Shown: positions 10,669 to 22,180, numbered from the stretch's first letter. The stretch: 64,000 bases of DNA from Abelmoschus esculentus (GCA_035048815.1 JAUCBN010000012.1:12828501-12892500); one strand, 5' to 3'. Notes: a model not told the origin generated them from the letters alone. Made by a program: numbers and translations.

Positions 10669-10832
10669 GTCAAGGAATGCGCGCTGAACATACTAATAGG
10701 ATCAACGGCGCGCGATTATGACTTGCGAGACTCTTTTAACATAAAAGCACGAGGGGGGACGTACCGACAATCCGAACCAAAAATTAACTAAAAACATTAA
10801 AAAAAATAGAGGGATAAAACCGAGTCGAAAAA

Positions 10833-10951
10833 GGGGTGCAACACGAGGACTTCCCAGGAGGTCACCCATCCTAGTACTACTCTCGCCCAAGCACGCTTAA
10901 CTGCGAAGTTCTGATGGGATCCGGTGCATTAGTGCTGGTATGATCGCACCC
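10833..10951 (-). rRNA. 5S rRNA gene, copy 39
   Basis: Change: C46U. Confidence 0.95.
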
Positions 10952-11116
10952 GTCAAGAAAAGCGCGCTGAACGTACTAATAGGATCAACGGCGCGCGATT
11001 ATGACTTGCGAGACTCTTTTAACATAAAAGCACGAGGGGGGACGTACCGACAATCCGAACCAAAAATTAACTAAAAACATTAAAAAAAAATAGAGGGATA
11101 AAACCGAGTCGAAAAA

Positions 11117-11235
11117 GGGGTGCAACACGAGGACTTTCCAGGAGGTCACCCATCCTAGTACTACTCTCGCCCAAGCACGCTTCACTGCGGAGTTCTGATG
11201 GGATCCGGTGCATTAGTGCTGGTATGATCGCACCC
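11117..11235 (-). rRNA. 5S rRNA gene, copy 40
   Basis: Changes: G99A, U53G. Confidence 0.95.
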
Positions 11236-11400
11236 GTCAAGGAATGCGCGCTGAACGTACTAATAGGATCAACGGCGCGCGATTCTGACTTGCGAGACTC
11301 TTTTAACATAAAAGCACGAGGGGGGACGTACCGACAATCCGAACCAAAAATTAACTAAAAACATTAAAAAAAAATAGAGGGATAAAACCGAGTCGAAAAA

Positions 11401-11519
11401 GGGGTGCAACACGCGGACATCCCAGGAGGTCACCCATCCTAGGACTACTCTCGCCCAAGCACGATTAACTGCGGAGTTCTGATGGGATCCGGTGCATTAG
11501 TGCTGGTATGATCGCACCA
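11401..11519 (-). rRNA. 5S rRNA gene, copy 41
   Basis: Changes: U106G, A101U, A77C, G56U, G1U. Confidence 0.94.
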
Positions 11520-11683
11520 GTCAAGGAATGCGCGCTGAACGTACTAATAGGATCAACGGCGCGCGATTATGACTTGCGAGACTCTTTTAATATAAGAGCA
11601 CGAGGGGGGACGTACCGACAATCTGAACCAAAAATTAACTAAAAACATTAAAAAAAATAGAGGGATAAAACCGAGTCGAAAAA

Positions 11684-11802
11684 GGGGTGCAACACGAGGA
11701 CTTCCCAAGAGGTCACCCATCCTAGTACAACTCTCGCCCAAGCACGCTTAACTGCGGAGTTCTGATGGGATCCGGTGCATTAGAGCTGGTATGATCGCAC
11801 CC
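11684..11802 (-). rRNA. 5S rRNA gene, copy 42
   Basis: Changes: C95U, A74U, A19U. Same haplotype as the next copy. Confidence 0.95.
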
Positions 11803-11966
11803 GTCAAGGAATGCGCGCTGAACGTACTAATAGGAACAACGGCGCGCGATTATGACTTGCGAGACTCTTTTAACAGAAAAGCACGATGGGGGACGTACCG
11901 ACAATCCGAACCAAAAATTAACTAAAAACATTAAAAAAAATAGAGGGATAAAACCGAGTCGAAAAA

Positions 11967-12085
11967 GGGGTGCAACACGAGGACTTCCCAAGAGGTCACC
12001 CATCCTAGTACAACTCTCGCCCAAGCACGCTTAACTGCGGAGTTCTGATGGGATCCGGTGCATTAGAGCTGGTATGATCGCACCC
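11967..12085 (-). rRNA. 5S rRNA gene, copy 43
   Basis: Changes: C95U, A74U, A19U. Apparent one-unit tandem duplicate of copy 42. Confidence 0.95.
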
Positions 12086-12250
12086 GTCAAGGAATGCGCG
12101 CTGAACGTACTAATAGGAACAACGGCGCGCGATTATGACTTGCGAGACTCTTTTAACATAAAAGCACGAGGGGGGACGTACCGACAATCCGAACCAAAAA
12201 TTAACTAAAAACATTAAAAAAAAATAGAGGGATAAAACCGAGTCGAAAAA

Positions 12251-12369
12251 GGGATGCAACACGAGGACTTCCCAAGAGGTCACCCATCCTAGTACTACTC
12301 TCGCCCACGCACGCTTAACTGCGGAGTTCTGATGGGATCCGGTGCATTAGAGCTGGTATGATCGCACCC
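12251..12369 (-). rRNA. 5S rRNA gene, copy 44
   Basis: Changes: C116U, C95U, U62G, A19U. Confidence 0.95.
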
Positions 12370-12534
12370 GTCAAGGAATGCGCGCTGAACGTACTAATAG
12401 GAACAACGGCGCGCGATTATGACTTGCGAGACTCTTTTAACATAAAAGCACGAGGGGGGACGTACCGACAATCCGAACCAAAAATTAACTAAAAACATTA
12501 AAAAAAAATAGAGGGATAAAACCGAGTCGAAAAA

Positions 12535-12653
12535 GGGGTGCAACACGAGGACTTCCCAGGAGGTCACCCATCCTAGTACTACTCTCGCCCAAGAACGCTT
12601 AACTGCGGAGTTCTGATGGGATCCGATGCATTAGTGCTGGTATGATCGCACCA
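12535..12653 (-). rRNA. 5S rRNA gene, copy 45
   Basis: Changes: G60U, C28U, G1U. Confidence 0.95.
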
Positions 12654-12817
12654 GTCAAGGAATGCGCGCTGAACGTACTAATAGGATCAACGGCGCGCGA
12701 TTATGACTTGCGAGACTCTTTTAACATAAAAGCACGAGGGGGGACGTACCGACAATCCGAACCAAAAATTAACTAAAAACATTAAAAAAAATAGAGGGAT
12801 AAAACCGAGTCGAAAAA

Positions 12818-12936
12818 GGGGTGCAACACGAGGACTTCCCAGGAGGTCACCCATCCTAGTACTACTCTCGCCCAAGCACGCTTACCTGCGGAGTTCTGAT
12901 GGGATCCAGTGCATTAGTGCTGGTATGATCGCACCC
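12818..12936 (-). rRNA. 5S rRNA gene, copy 46
   Basis: Changes: U52G, C29U. TATA-like element changed at -28. Confidence 0.95.
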
Positions 12937-13101
12937 GTCAAAGAATGCGCGCTGAACGTACTAGTAGGATCAACGGCGCGCGATTATAACTTGCGAGACT
13001 CTTTTAACATAAAAGCACGAGGGGGGACGTACCGACAATCCGAACCAAAAATTAACTAAAAACATTAAAAAAAAATAGAGGGACAAAACCGAGTCGAAAA
13101 A

Positions 13102-13220
13102 GGGGTGCAACACGAGGACTTCCCAGGAGGTCACCCATCCTAGTACTACTCTCGCCCAAGCACGCTTCACTGCGGAGTTCTGATGGGACCCGGTGCATTA
13201 GTGCTGGTATGATCGCACCC
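13102..13220 (-). rRNA. 5S rRNA gene, copy 47
   Basis: Changes: U53G, A32G. Confidence 0.95.
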
Positions 13221-13385
13221 GTCAAGGAATGCGCGCTGAACGTACTAATAGGATCAACGGCGCGCGATTATGACTTGCGAGACTCTTTTAACATAAAAGC
13301 ACGAGGTGGGACGTACCGACAATCCGAACCAAAAATTAACTAAAAACATTAAAAAAAAATAGAGGGATAAAACCGAGTCGAAAAA

Positions 13386-13504
13386 GGGGTGCAACACGAG
13401 GACTTCCCAGGAGGTCACCCATCGTAGTACTACTCTCGCCCAAGCACGCTTAGCTGCGGAGTTCTGATGGGATCCGATGCATTAGTGCTGGTATGATCGC
13501 ACCC
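13386..13504 (-). rRNA. 5S rRNA gene, copy 48
   Basis: Changes: G81C, U52C, C28U. Confidence 0.95.
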
Positions 13505-13668
13505 GTCAAGGAATGCGCGCTGAACGTACTAATAGGATCAACGGCGCGCGATTATGACTTGCGAGACTCTTTTAACATAAAAGCACGAGGGGGGACGTAC
13601 CGACAATCCGAACCAAAAATTAACTAAAAACATTAAAAAAAATAGAGGGATAAAACCGAGTCGAAAAA

Positions 13669-13787
13669 GGGGTACAACACGAGGACTTCCCAGGAGGTCA
13701 CCCATCCTAGTACTACTCTCGCCCAAGCACGCTTACCTGCGGAGTTCTGATGGGATCCAGTGCATTAGTGCTGGTATGATCGCACCC
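13669..13787 (-). rRNA. 5S rRNA gene, copy 49
   Basis: Changes: C114U, U52G, C29U. Confidence 0.95.
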
Positions 13788-13952
13788 GTCAAGGAATGCG
13801 CGCTGAACGTACTAATAGGATCAACGGCGCGCGATTATGACTTGCGAGACTCTTTTAACATAAAAGCACGAGGGGGGACGTACCGACAATCCGAACCAAA
13901 AATTAACTAAAAACATTAAAAAAAAATAGAGGGACAAAACCTAGTCGAAAAA

Positions 13953-14071
13953 GGGGTGCAACACGAGGACTTCCCAGGAGGTCACCCATCCTAGTACTAC
14001 TCTCGCCCAAGCACGCTTCACTGCGGAGTTCTGATGGGACCCGGTGCATTAGTGCTGGTATGATCGCACCC
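13953..14071 (-). rRNA. 5S rRNA gene, copy 50
   Basis: Changes: U53G, A32G. Confidence 0.95.
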
Positions 14072-14236
14072 GTCAAGGAGTGCGCGCTGAACGTACTAAT
14101 AGGATCAACGGCGCGCGATTATGACTTGCGAGACTCTTTTAATATAAAAGCACGAGGGGGGACGTACCGACAATCCGAACCAAAAATTAACTAAAAACAT
14201 TAAAAAAAAATAGAGGGATAAAACCGAGTCGAAAAA

Positions 14237-14355
14237 GGGGTGCAACACGAGGACTTCCCAAGAGGTCACCCATCCTAGTACAACTCTCGCCCAAGCACGC
14301 TTAACTGCGGAGTTCTGATGGGATCCGGTGCATTAGAGCTGGTATGATCGCACCC
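14237..14355 (-). rRNA. 5S rRNA gene, copy 51
   Basis: Changes: C95U, A74U, A19U. Confidence 0.95.
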
Positions 14356-14519
14356 GTCAAGGAATGCGCGCTGAACGTACTAATAGGAACAACGGCGCGC
14401 GATTATGACTTGCGAGACTCTTTTAACATAAAAGCACGAGGGGGGACGTACCGACAATCCGAACCAAAAATTAACTAAAAACATTAAAAAAAATAGAGGG
14501 ATAAAACCGAGTCGAAAAA

Positions 14520-14638
14520 GGGGTGCAACACGAGGACTTCCCAGGAGGTCACCCAACCTAGTACTACTCTCGCCCAAGAACGCTTAACTGCGGAGTTCTG
14601 ATGGGATCCGATGCATTAGTGCTGGTATGATCGCACCC
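14520..14638 (-). rRNA. 5S rRNA gene, copy 52
   Basis: Changes: A83U, G60U, C28U. Confidence 0.95.
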
Positions 14639-14803
14639 GTCAAGGAATGCGCGCTGAACGTACTAATAGGATCAACGGCGTGCGATTATGACTTGCGAGA
14701 CTCTTTTAACATAAAAGCACGAGGGGGGACGTACCGACAATCCGAACCAAAAATTAACTAAAAACATTAAAAAAAAATAGAGGGATAAAACCGAGTCGAA
14801 AAA

Positions 14804-14922
14804 GGGGTGCAACACGAGGACTTCCCAGGAGGTCACCCATCCTAGTTCTACTCTCGCCCAAGCACGCTTCACTGCGGAGTTCTGATGGGATCCGGTGCAT
14901 TAGTGCTGGTATGATCGCACCC
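14804..14922 (-). rRNA. 5S rRNA gene, copy 53
   Basis: Changes: U76A, U53G. Confidence 0.95.
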
Positions 14923-15087
14923 GTCAAGGAATGCGCGCTGAACGTACTAATAGGATCAACGGCGCGCGATTATGACTTGCAAGACTCTTTTAACATAAAA
15001 GCACGAGGTGGGACGTACCGACAATCCGAACCAAAAATAAACTAAAAACATTAAAAAAAAATAGAGGGATAAAACCGAGTCGAAAAA

Positions 15088-15206
15088 GGGGTGCAACACG
15101 AGGACTTCCCAGGAGGTCACCCATCCTAGTACTACTCTCGCCCAAGCACGCTTAGCTGCGGAGTTCTGATGGGATCCGGTGCATTAGTGCTGGTATGATC
15201 GCACCC
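15088..15206 (-). rRNA. 5S rRNA gene, copy 54
   Basis: Change: U52C. Confidence 0.95.
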
Positions 15207-15372
15207 GTCAAGGAATGCGCGCTGAACGTACTAATAGGATCAACGGCGCGCGATTATGACTTGCGAGACTCTTTTAACATAAAAGCACGAGGGGGGACGT
15301 ACCGACAATCCGAACCAAAAATTAACTAAAAACACTAAAAAAAAAATAGAGGGATAAAACCGAGTCGAAAAA

Positions 15373-15491
15373 GGGGTGCAACACGAGGACTTCCCAGGAG
15401 GTCACCCATCTTAGTACTACTCTCGCCCAAGCACGCTTAGCTGCGGAGTTCTGATGGGATCCGGTGCATTAGTGCTGGTATGATCGCACCC
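15373..15491 (-). rRNA. 5S rRNA gene, copy 55
   Basis: Changes: G81A, U52C. Confidence 0.95.
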
Positions 15492-15656
15492 GTCAAGGAA
15501 TGCGCGCTGAACGTACTAATAGGATCAACGGCGCGCGATTATGACTTGCGAGACTCTTTTAACATAAAAGCACGAGGGGGGACGTACCGACAATCCGAAC
15601 CAAAAATTAACTAAAAACATTAAAAAAAAATAGAGGGATAAAACCGAGTCGAAAAA

Positions 15657-15775
15657 GGGGTGCAACAAGAGGACTTCCCAGGAGGTCACCCATCCTAGTA
15701 CTACTCTCGCCCAAGCACGCTTCACTGCGGAGTTCTGATGGGATCCGGTGCATTAGTGCTGGTATGATCGCACCC
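15657..15775 (-). rRNA. 5S rRNA gene, copy 56
   Basis: Changes: G108U, U53G. Confidence 0.95.
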
Positions 15776-15940
15776 GTCAAGTAATGCGCGCTGAACGTAC
15801 TAATAGGATCAACGGCGCGCGATTATGACTTGCGAGACTCTTTTAACATAAAAGCACGAGGTGGGACGTACCGACAATCCGAACCAAAAATAAACTAAAA
15901 ACATTAAAAAAAAATAGAGGGATAAAACCGAGTCGAAAAA

Positions 15941-16059
15941 GGGGTGCAACACGAGGACTTCCCAAGAGGTCACCCATCCTAGTACTACTCTCGCCCAAGC
16001 ACGCTTAGCTGCGGAGTTCTGATGGGATCCGGTGCATTAGTGCTGGTATGATCGCACCC
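15941..16059 (-). rRNA. 5S rRNA gene, copy 57
   Basis: Changes: C95U, U52C. Confidence 0.95.
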
Positions 16060-16224
16060 GTCAAGGAATGCGCGCTGAACGTACTAATAGGATCAACGGC
16101 GCGCGATTATGACTTGCGAGACTCTTTTAACATAAAAGCACGAGGGGGGACGTACCGACAATCCGAACCAAAAATTAACTAAAAACATTAAAAAAAAATA
16201 GAGGGATAAAACCGAGTCGAAAAA

Positions 16225-16343
16225 GGGGTGCAACACGAGGACTTCCCAGGAGGTCACCCATCCTAGTACTACTCTCGCCCAAACACACTTAACTACGGAG
16301 TTCTGATGGGATCCGGTGCATTAGTGTTGGTATGATCGCAGCC
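16225..16343 (-). rRNA. 5S rRNA gene, copy 58
   Basis: Changes: C61U, C57U, C49U, G17A, G3C (breaks a helix I pair). Confidence 0.94.
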
Positions 16344-16508
16344 GTCAAGGAAAGCGCGCTGAACGTACTAATAGGATCAACGGCGCGCGATTATGACTTG
16401 CGAGACTCTTTTAACATAAAAGCACGAGGGGGGACGTACCGACAATCCGAACCAAAAATTAACTAAAAACATTAAAAAAAAATAGAGGGATAAAACCGAG
16501 TCGAAAAA

Positions 16509-16627
16509 AGGATGCAACATGAGGACTTCCCAGGAGGTCACCCATCCTAGAACTACTCTCGCCCACGCACGCTTAACTGCGGAGTTCTGATGGGATCCGG
16601 TGCATTAGTGCTAGTATGATCGCACCC
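16509..16627 (-). rRNA. 5S rRNA gene, copy 59
   Basis: Changes: C119U, C116U, G108A, A77U, U62G, C15U. Upstream spacer lacks one base (TTCGAG type). Confidence 0.94.
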
Positions 16628-16791
16628 GTCAAGGAATGCGCGCTGAACGTACTAATAGGATCAACGGCCCGCGATTATGACTTCGAGACTCTTTTAACAT
16701 AAAAGCACGAGGGGGGACGTACCGACAATCCGATCCAACAATTAACTAAAAACATCAAAAAAAAATAGAGGGATAAAACAGAGTCGAAAAA

Positions 16792-16910
16792 GAGGTGCAA
16801 CACGAGGACTTCCCTGAAGGTCACCCATCCTAGTACTACTCTCGCCCAAGCACGCTTAACTGCAGAGTTCTGATGGGATCCGGTGCATTAGTGCTGGTAT
16901 GATCGCACCC
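16792..16910 (-). rRNA. 5S rRNA gene, copy 60
   Basis: Changes: C118U, U96A, C94U, C47U. Related to copy 77. Confidence 0.94.
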
Positions 16911-17075
16911 GTCAAGGAATGCGCGCTGAACGTACTAATAGGATAAACGGCGCGCGATTATGACTTGCGAGACTCTTTTAACATAAAAGCACGAGGGGGG
17001 ACGTACCGACAATCCGAACCAAAAATTAACTAAAAACATTAAAAAAAAATAGAGGGATAAAACCGAGTCGAAAAA

Positions 17076-17194
17076 GGGGTGCAACACGAGGACTTCCCAG
17101 GAGGTCAACCATCTTAGTACTACTCTCGCCCAAGCACGCTTAACTACGAAGTTCTGATGGGATCCGGTGCATTAGTGCTGGTATGATCGCACCC
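17076..17194 (-). rRNA. 5S rRNA gene, copy 61
   Basis: Changes: G87U, G81A (both box C), C49U, C46U. Confidence 0.94.
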
Positions 17195-17358
17195 GTCAAG
17201 GAATGCGCGCTGAACGTACTAATAGGATCAACGGCGCGTGATTATGACTTGCGAGACTCTTTTAACATAAAAGCACGAGGGGGGACGTACCGACAATCCG
17301 AACCAAAAATAAACTAAAAACATTAAAAAAAATAGAGGGATAAAACCGAGTCGAAAAA

Positions 17359-17477
17359 AGGGTGAAACACGAGGACTTCCCAGGAGGTCACCCATCCTAG
17401 TACTACTCTCGCCCAAGCACGCTTAAATGCGGAGTTCTGATGGGATCCGGTGCATTAGTGCTGGTATGATCGCACCC
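17359..17477 (-). rRNA. 5S rRNA gene, copy 62
   Basis: Changes: C119U, G113U, G51U. Confidence 0.95.
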
Positions 17478-17641
17478 GTCAAGGAATGCGCGCTGAACGT
17501 ACTAATAGGATCAACGGCGCGCGATTATGACTTGCGAGACTCTTTTAACATAAAAGCACGAGGGGGGACGTACCGACAATCCGAACCAAAAAGTAACTAA
17601 AAACATTAAAAAAAATAGAGGGATAAAACCGAGTCGAAAAA

Positions 17642-17760
17642 GGGGTGCAACACGAGAACTTCCCAGGAGGTCACCCATCCTAGTACTACTCTCGCCCAAG
17701 CACGCTTAACTACGGAGTTCTGATGGGATCCGGTGCATTAGTGCTGGTATGATCGCACCC
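17642..17760 (-). rRNA. 5S rRNA gene, copy 63
   Basis: Changes: C104U, C49U. Confidence 0.95.
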
Positions 17761-17924
17761 GTCAAGGAAAGCGCGCTGGACGTACTAATAGGATCAACGG
17801 CGTGCGATTATGACTTGCGAGACTCTTTTAACATAAAAGCACGAGGGGGGACGTACCGACAATCCGAACCAAAAATTAACTAAAAACAATAAAAAAAATA
17901 GAGGGATAAAACCGAGTCGAAAAA

Positions 17925-18043
17925 GGGGTGCAACACGAGGACTTCCCAGGAGGTCACCCATCCTAGTACTACTCTCGCCCAAGCACGCTTCACTACGGAG
18001 TTCTGATGGGATCCGGTGCATTAGTGCTGGTATGATCGCACCC
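17925..18043 (-). rRNA. 5S rRNA gene, copy 64
   Basis: Changes: U53G, C49U. Confidence 0.95.
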
Positions 18044-18207
18044 GTAAAGGAATGCGCGCTGAACGTACTAATAGGATCAACGACGCGCGATTATGACTTG
18101 CGAGACTCTTTTAACATAAAAGCACGAGGGGGGACGTACCGACAATCCGAACCAAAAATTAACTAAAAACATTAAAAAAAATTGAGGGATAAAACCGAGT
18201 CGAAAAA

Positions 18208-18326
18208 GGGGTGCAACACGAGGACTTCCCAGGAGGTCACCTATCCTAGTACTACTCGCACCCAAGCACGCTTAACTACGGAGTTCTGATGGGATCCGGT
18301 GCATTAGTACTGGTATGATCGCACCC
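18208..18326 (-). rRNA. 5S rRNA gene, copy 65
   Basis: Changes: G85A, A69C, C67U, C49U, C18U. Confidence 0.94.
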
Positions 18327-18492
18327 GTCAAGGAATGCGCGCTGAACGTACTAATAGGATCAACGGCGCGCGATTATGACTTGCGAGACTCTTTTAACAT
18401 AAAAGCACGAGGGGGGACGTACCGACAATCCGAACCAAAAATTAACTAAAAACATTAAAAAAGAAATAGAGGGATAAAACCGAGTCGAAAAA

Positions 18493-18611
18493 GGGGTGCA
18501 ACACGAGGACTTCCCAGGAGGTCACCCATCCTAGTACTACTCTCGCCCAAGCACGCTTCACTGCGGAGTTTTGATGGGATCCAGTGCATTAGTGCTGGTA
18601 TGATCGCACCG
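18493..18611 (-). rRNA. 5S rRNA gene, copy 66
   Basis: Changes: U53G, G41A, C29U, G1C. Confidence 0.95.
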
Positions 18612-18777
18612 GTCAAGGAATGTGCGCTGAACGTACTAATACGATCAACGGCGCGCGATTATGACTTGCGAGACTCTTTTAACATAAAAGCACGAGGGGG
18701 GACGTACCGACAATCCGAACCAAAAATTAACTAAAAACATTATAAAAAAAATAGAGGGATAAAACCGAGTCGAAAAA

Positions 18778-18896
18778 GGGGTGCAACACGAGGACTTCCC
18801 AGGAGGTCACCCATCCTAGTACTACTCTCGCCCAAGCACGCTTCACTGCGGAGTTCTGATGGGATCCGATGCATTAGTGCTGCTATGATCGCACCC
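18778..18896 (-). rRNA. 5S rRNA gene, copy 67
   Basis: Changes: U53G, C28U, C14G. Confidence 0.95.
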
Positions 18897-19060
18897 GTCA
18901 AGGAATGCGCGCTGAACGTACTAATAGGATCAACGGCGCGCGATTATGACTTGCGAGACTCTTTTAACATAAAAGCACGAGGGGGGACGTACCGACAATC
19001 CGAACCAAAAATTAACTAAAAACATTAAAAAAAATAGAGGGATAAAACTGAGTCGAAAAA

Positions 19061-19179
19061 GGGGTGCAACACGAGGACTTCCCAGGAGGTCACCTATCCT
19101 AGTACTACTCTCACCCAAGCACGCTTAACTACGGAGTTCTGATGGGATCCGGTGCATTAGTACTGGTATGATCGCACCC
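19061..19179 (-). rRNA. 5S rRNA gene, copy 68
   Basis: Changes: G85A, C67U, C49U, C18U. Confidence 0.95.
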
Positions 19180-19344
19180 GTCAAGGAATGCGCGCTGAAC
19201 GTACTAATAGGATCAACGGCGCGCGATTATGACTTGCGAGACTCTTTTAACATAAAAGCACGAGGGGGGACGTACCGACAATCCGAACCAAAAATTAACT
19301 AAAAACATTAAAAAAAAATAGAGGGATAAAACCGAGTCGAAAAA

Positions 19345-19463
19345 GGGGTGCAACACGAGGACTTCCCAGGAGGTCACCTATCCTAGTACTACTCTCACCC
19401 AAGCACGCTTAACTACGGAGTTCTGATGGGATCCGGTGCATTAGTACTGGTATGATCGCACCC
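19345..19463 (-). rRNA. 5S rRNA gene, copy 69
   Basis: Same four changes as copy 68: a one-unit tandem duplicate. Confidence 0.95.
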
Positions 19464-19627
19464 GTCAAGGAATGCGCGCTGAACGTACTAATAGGATCAA
19501 CGGCGCGCGATTATGACTTGCGAGACTCTTTTAACATAAAAGCACGAGGGGGGACGTACCGACAATCCGAACCAAAAATTAACTAAAAACATTAAAAAAA
19601 ATAGAGGGATAAAACCGAGTCGAAAAA

Positions 19628-19746
19628 GGGGTGCAACACGAGGACTTCCCAAGAGGTCACCCATCCTAGTACTACTCTCGCCCAAGCACGCTTAACTACG
19701 GAGTTCTGATAGGATCCGGTGCATTAGTGCTGGTATGATCGCACCC
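19628..19746 (-). rRNA. 5S rRNA gene, copy 70
   Basis: Changes: C95U, C49U, C36U. Confidence 0.95.
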
Positions 19747-19911
19747 ATCAAGGAATGCGCGCTGAACGTACTAATAGGATCAACGGCGCGCGATTATGAC
19801 TTGCGAGACTCTTTTAACATAAAAGCACGAGGGGGGACGTACCGACAATCCGAACCAAAAATTAACTAAAAACATTAAAAAAAAATAGAGGGATAAAACC
19901 GAGTCGAAAAA

Positions 19912-20029
19912 GGGGTGCAACACGAGGACTTCCAGGAGGTCACCCATCCTAGTACTACTCTCACCCAAGCACGCTTAACTGCAGAGTTCTGATGGGATCC
20001 GGTGCATTAGTGCTGGTATGATCGCACCC
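19912..20029 (-). rRNA. 5S rRNA gene, copy 71 (1-nt deletion)
   Basis: 118 nt: one G missing from the run at nt 97-99. Other changes: C67U, C47U. Confidence 0.9.
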
Positions 20030-20194
20030 GTCAAGGAATGCGCGCTGAACGTACTAATAGGATCAACGACGCGCGATTATGACTTGCGAGACTCTTTTAA
20101 CATAAAAGCACGAGGGGGGACGTACCGACAATCCGAACCAAAAATTAACTAAAAACATTAAAAAAAAATAGAGGGATAAAACCGAGTCGAAAAA

Positions 20195-20313
20195 GGGATG
20201 CAACACGAGGACTTCCCAGGAGGTCACCCATTCTAGTACTACTCTCGCCCACGCACGCTTAACTGCGGAGTTGTGATGGGATCCGGTGCATTAGTGCTGG
20301 TATGATCGCACCC
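20195..20313 (-). rRNA. 5S rRNA gene, copy 72
   Basis: Changes: C116U, G82A, U62G, G41C. Upstream spacer of the TTCGAG type. Confidence 0.95.
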
Positions 20314-20475
20314 GTCAAGGAATGTGCGCTGAACGTACTAATAGGATCAACAGCCCGCGATTATGACTTCGAGACTCTTTTAACATAAAAGCACGAGGGG
20401 GGACGTACCGGCAATCCGAACCAAAAATTAACTAAAAACATTAAAAAAATAGAGGGATAAAACCGAGTCGAAAAA

Positions 20476-20594
20476 GGGGTGCAACACGAGAACTTCCAAG
20501 GAGGTCACCCATCCTAGTACTACTCTCGCCCAAGCACGCTTAGCTGCGGAGTTCTGATGGGATCCGGTGCATTAGTGCTGGTATGATCGCACCC
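20476..20594 (-). rRNA. 5S rRNA gene, copy 73
   Basis: Changes: C104U, G97U, U52C. Same as copy 82. Confidence 0.95.
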
Positions 20595-20760
20595 GTCAAG
20601 GAATACGCGCTGAACGTACTAATAGGATCAACGACGCGCGATTATGACTTGCGAGACTCTTTTAACATAAAAGCACGAGGGGGGACGTACCGACAATCCG
20701 AACCAAAAATTAACTAAAAACATTAAAAAAAAAATAGAGGGATAAAACCGAGTCGAAAAA

Positions 20761-20879
20761 GGGGTGCAACACGAGGACTTCCCAGGAGGTCACCCATCCT
20801 AGTACTACTCTCGCCCAAGCAGGCTTAACTGCGGAGTTCTGATGGGATCCGGTGCATTAGTGCTGGTATGATCGCACCC
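20761..20879 (-). rRNA. 5S rRNA gene, copy 74
   Basis: Change: G58C (box A). Confidence 0.95.
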
Positions 20880-21045
20880 GTCAAGGAATGCGCGCTGAAC
20901 GTACTAATAGGATCAACGGCGCGCGATTATGACTTGCGAGACTCTTTTAACATAAAAGCACGAGGGGGGACGTACCGACAATCCGAACCAAAAATTAACT
21001 AAAAACATTAAAAAAAAAATAGAGGGATAAAACTGAGTCGAAAAA

Positions 21046-21164
21046 GGGATGCAACATGAGGACTTCCCAGGAGGTCACCCATTCTAGAACTACTCTCGCC
21101 CACGCACGCTTAACTGCGGAGTTCTGATGGGATCCGGTGCATTAGTGCTGGTATGATCGCACCC
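21046..21164 (-). rRNA. 5S rRNA gene, copy 75
   Basis: Changes: C116U, G108A, G82A, A77U, U62G. Related to copy 59. Confidence 0.94.
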
Positions 21165-21329
21165 GTCAAGGAATGCGCGCTGAACGTACTAATAGGATCA
21201 ACGGCGCGCGATTATGACTTGCGAGACTCTTTTAACATAAAAGCACGAGGGGGGACGTACCGACAATCCGAACCAAAAATTACCTAAAAACATTAAAAAA
21301 AAATAGAGGGATAAAACCGAGTCGAAAAA

Positions 21330-21448
21330 GGGATGCAACACGAGGACTTCCCAGGAGGTCACCCATTCTAGTACTACTCTCGCCCACGCACGCTTAACTG
21401 CGGAGTTCTGATGGGATCCGGTGCATTAGTGCTGGTATGATCGCACCC
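21330..21448 (-). rRNA. 5S rRNA gene, copy 76
   Basis: Changes: C116U, G82A, U62G. Upstream spacer of the TTCGAG type. Confidence 0.95.
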
Positions 21449-21612
21449 GTCAAGGAATGCGCGCTGAACGTACTAATAGGATCAACAGCCCGCGATTATG
21501 ACTTCGAGACTCTTTTAACATAAAAGCACGAGGGGGGACGTACCGACAATCCGATCCAACAATTAACTAAAAACATCAAAAAAAAATAGAAGGATAAAAC
21601 AGAGTCGAAAAA

Positions 21613-21731
21613 GGGGTGCAACACGAGGACTTCCCTGAAGGTCACCCATCCTAGTACTACTCTCGCCCAAGCACGCTTAACTGCAGAGTTCTGATGGGAT
21701 CCGGTGCATTAGTGCTGGTATGATCGAACCC
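21613..21731 (-). rRNA. 5S rRNA gene, copy 77
   Basis: Changes: U96A, C94U, C47U, G5U. TATA-like element altered. Confidence 0.94.
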
Positions 21732-21897
21732 ATCAAGGAATGCGCGCTGAACGTACTACTAGGATCAACGGCGCGCGATTATGACTTGCGAGACTCTTTT
21801 AACATAAAAGCACGAGGGGGGACGTACCGACAATCCGAACCAAAAACTAACTAAAAACATTAAAAAAAAAATAGAGGGATAAAACCGAGTCGAAAAA

Positions 21898-22015
21898 GGG
21901 TGCAACACGAGGACTTCCCAGGAGGTCACCCATCCTAGTACTACTCTCGCCCAAGTACGCTTAGCTGCGGAGTTCTGATGGGATCCGGTGCATTAGTGCT
22001 GGTATGATCGCACCC
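21898..22015 (-). rRNA. 5S rRNA gene, copy 78 (1-nt deletion)
   Basis: 118 nt: one C missing from the 3'-terminal C run, so the T run starts one base early. Other changes: G60A, U52C. Confidence 0.92.
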
Positions 22016-22180
22016 GTCAAGGAATGCGCGCTGAACGTACTAATAGGATCAACGGCGCGCGATTATGACTTGCGAGACACTTTTAACATAAAAGCACGAG
22101 GGGGGACGTACCGACAATCCGAACCAAAAATTAACTAAAAACATTAAAAAAAAATAGAGGGATAAAACCGAGTCGAAAAA

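Larger units (their letters stand above)
7998..13220 (-). repeat. Adjacent duplication, copies 29-37 and 38-47
   Basis: Copies 29-37 (7998-10385) are followed directly by the same haplotype order in 38-47 (10550-13220). Up to copy 42 the offset is 9 units (2552 bp); then one unit (C95U, A74U, A19U) is doubled as copies 42 and 43, making the offset 10 units. The rare five-change haplotype of copy 32 recurs as copy 41. Confidence 0.85.
12251..15206 (-). repeat. 11-unit block A', copies 44-54
   Basis: Second copy of the 4310-7264 block. Its first four units are also shared with copies 34-37, so it sits at the joint of two nested duplications. Confidence 0.85.
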
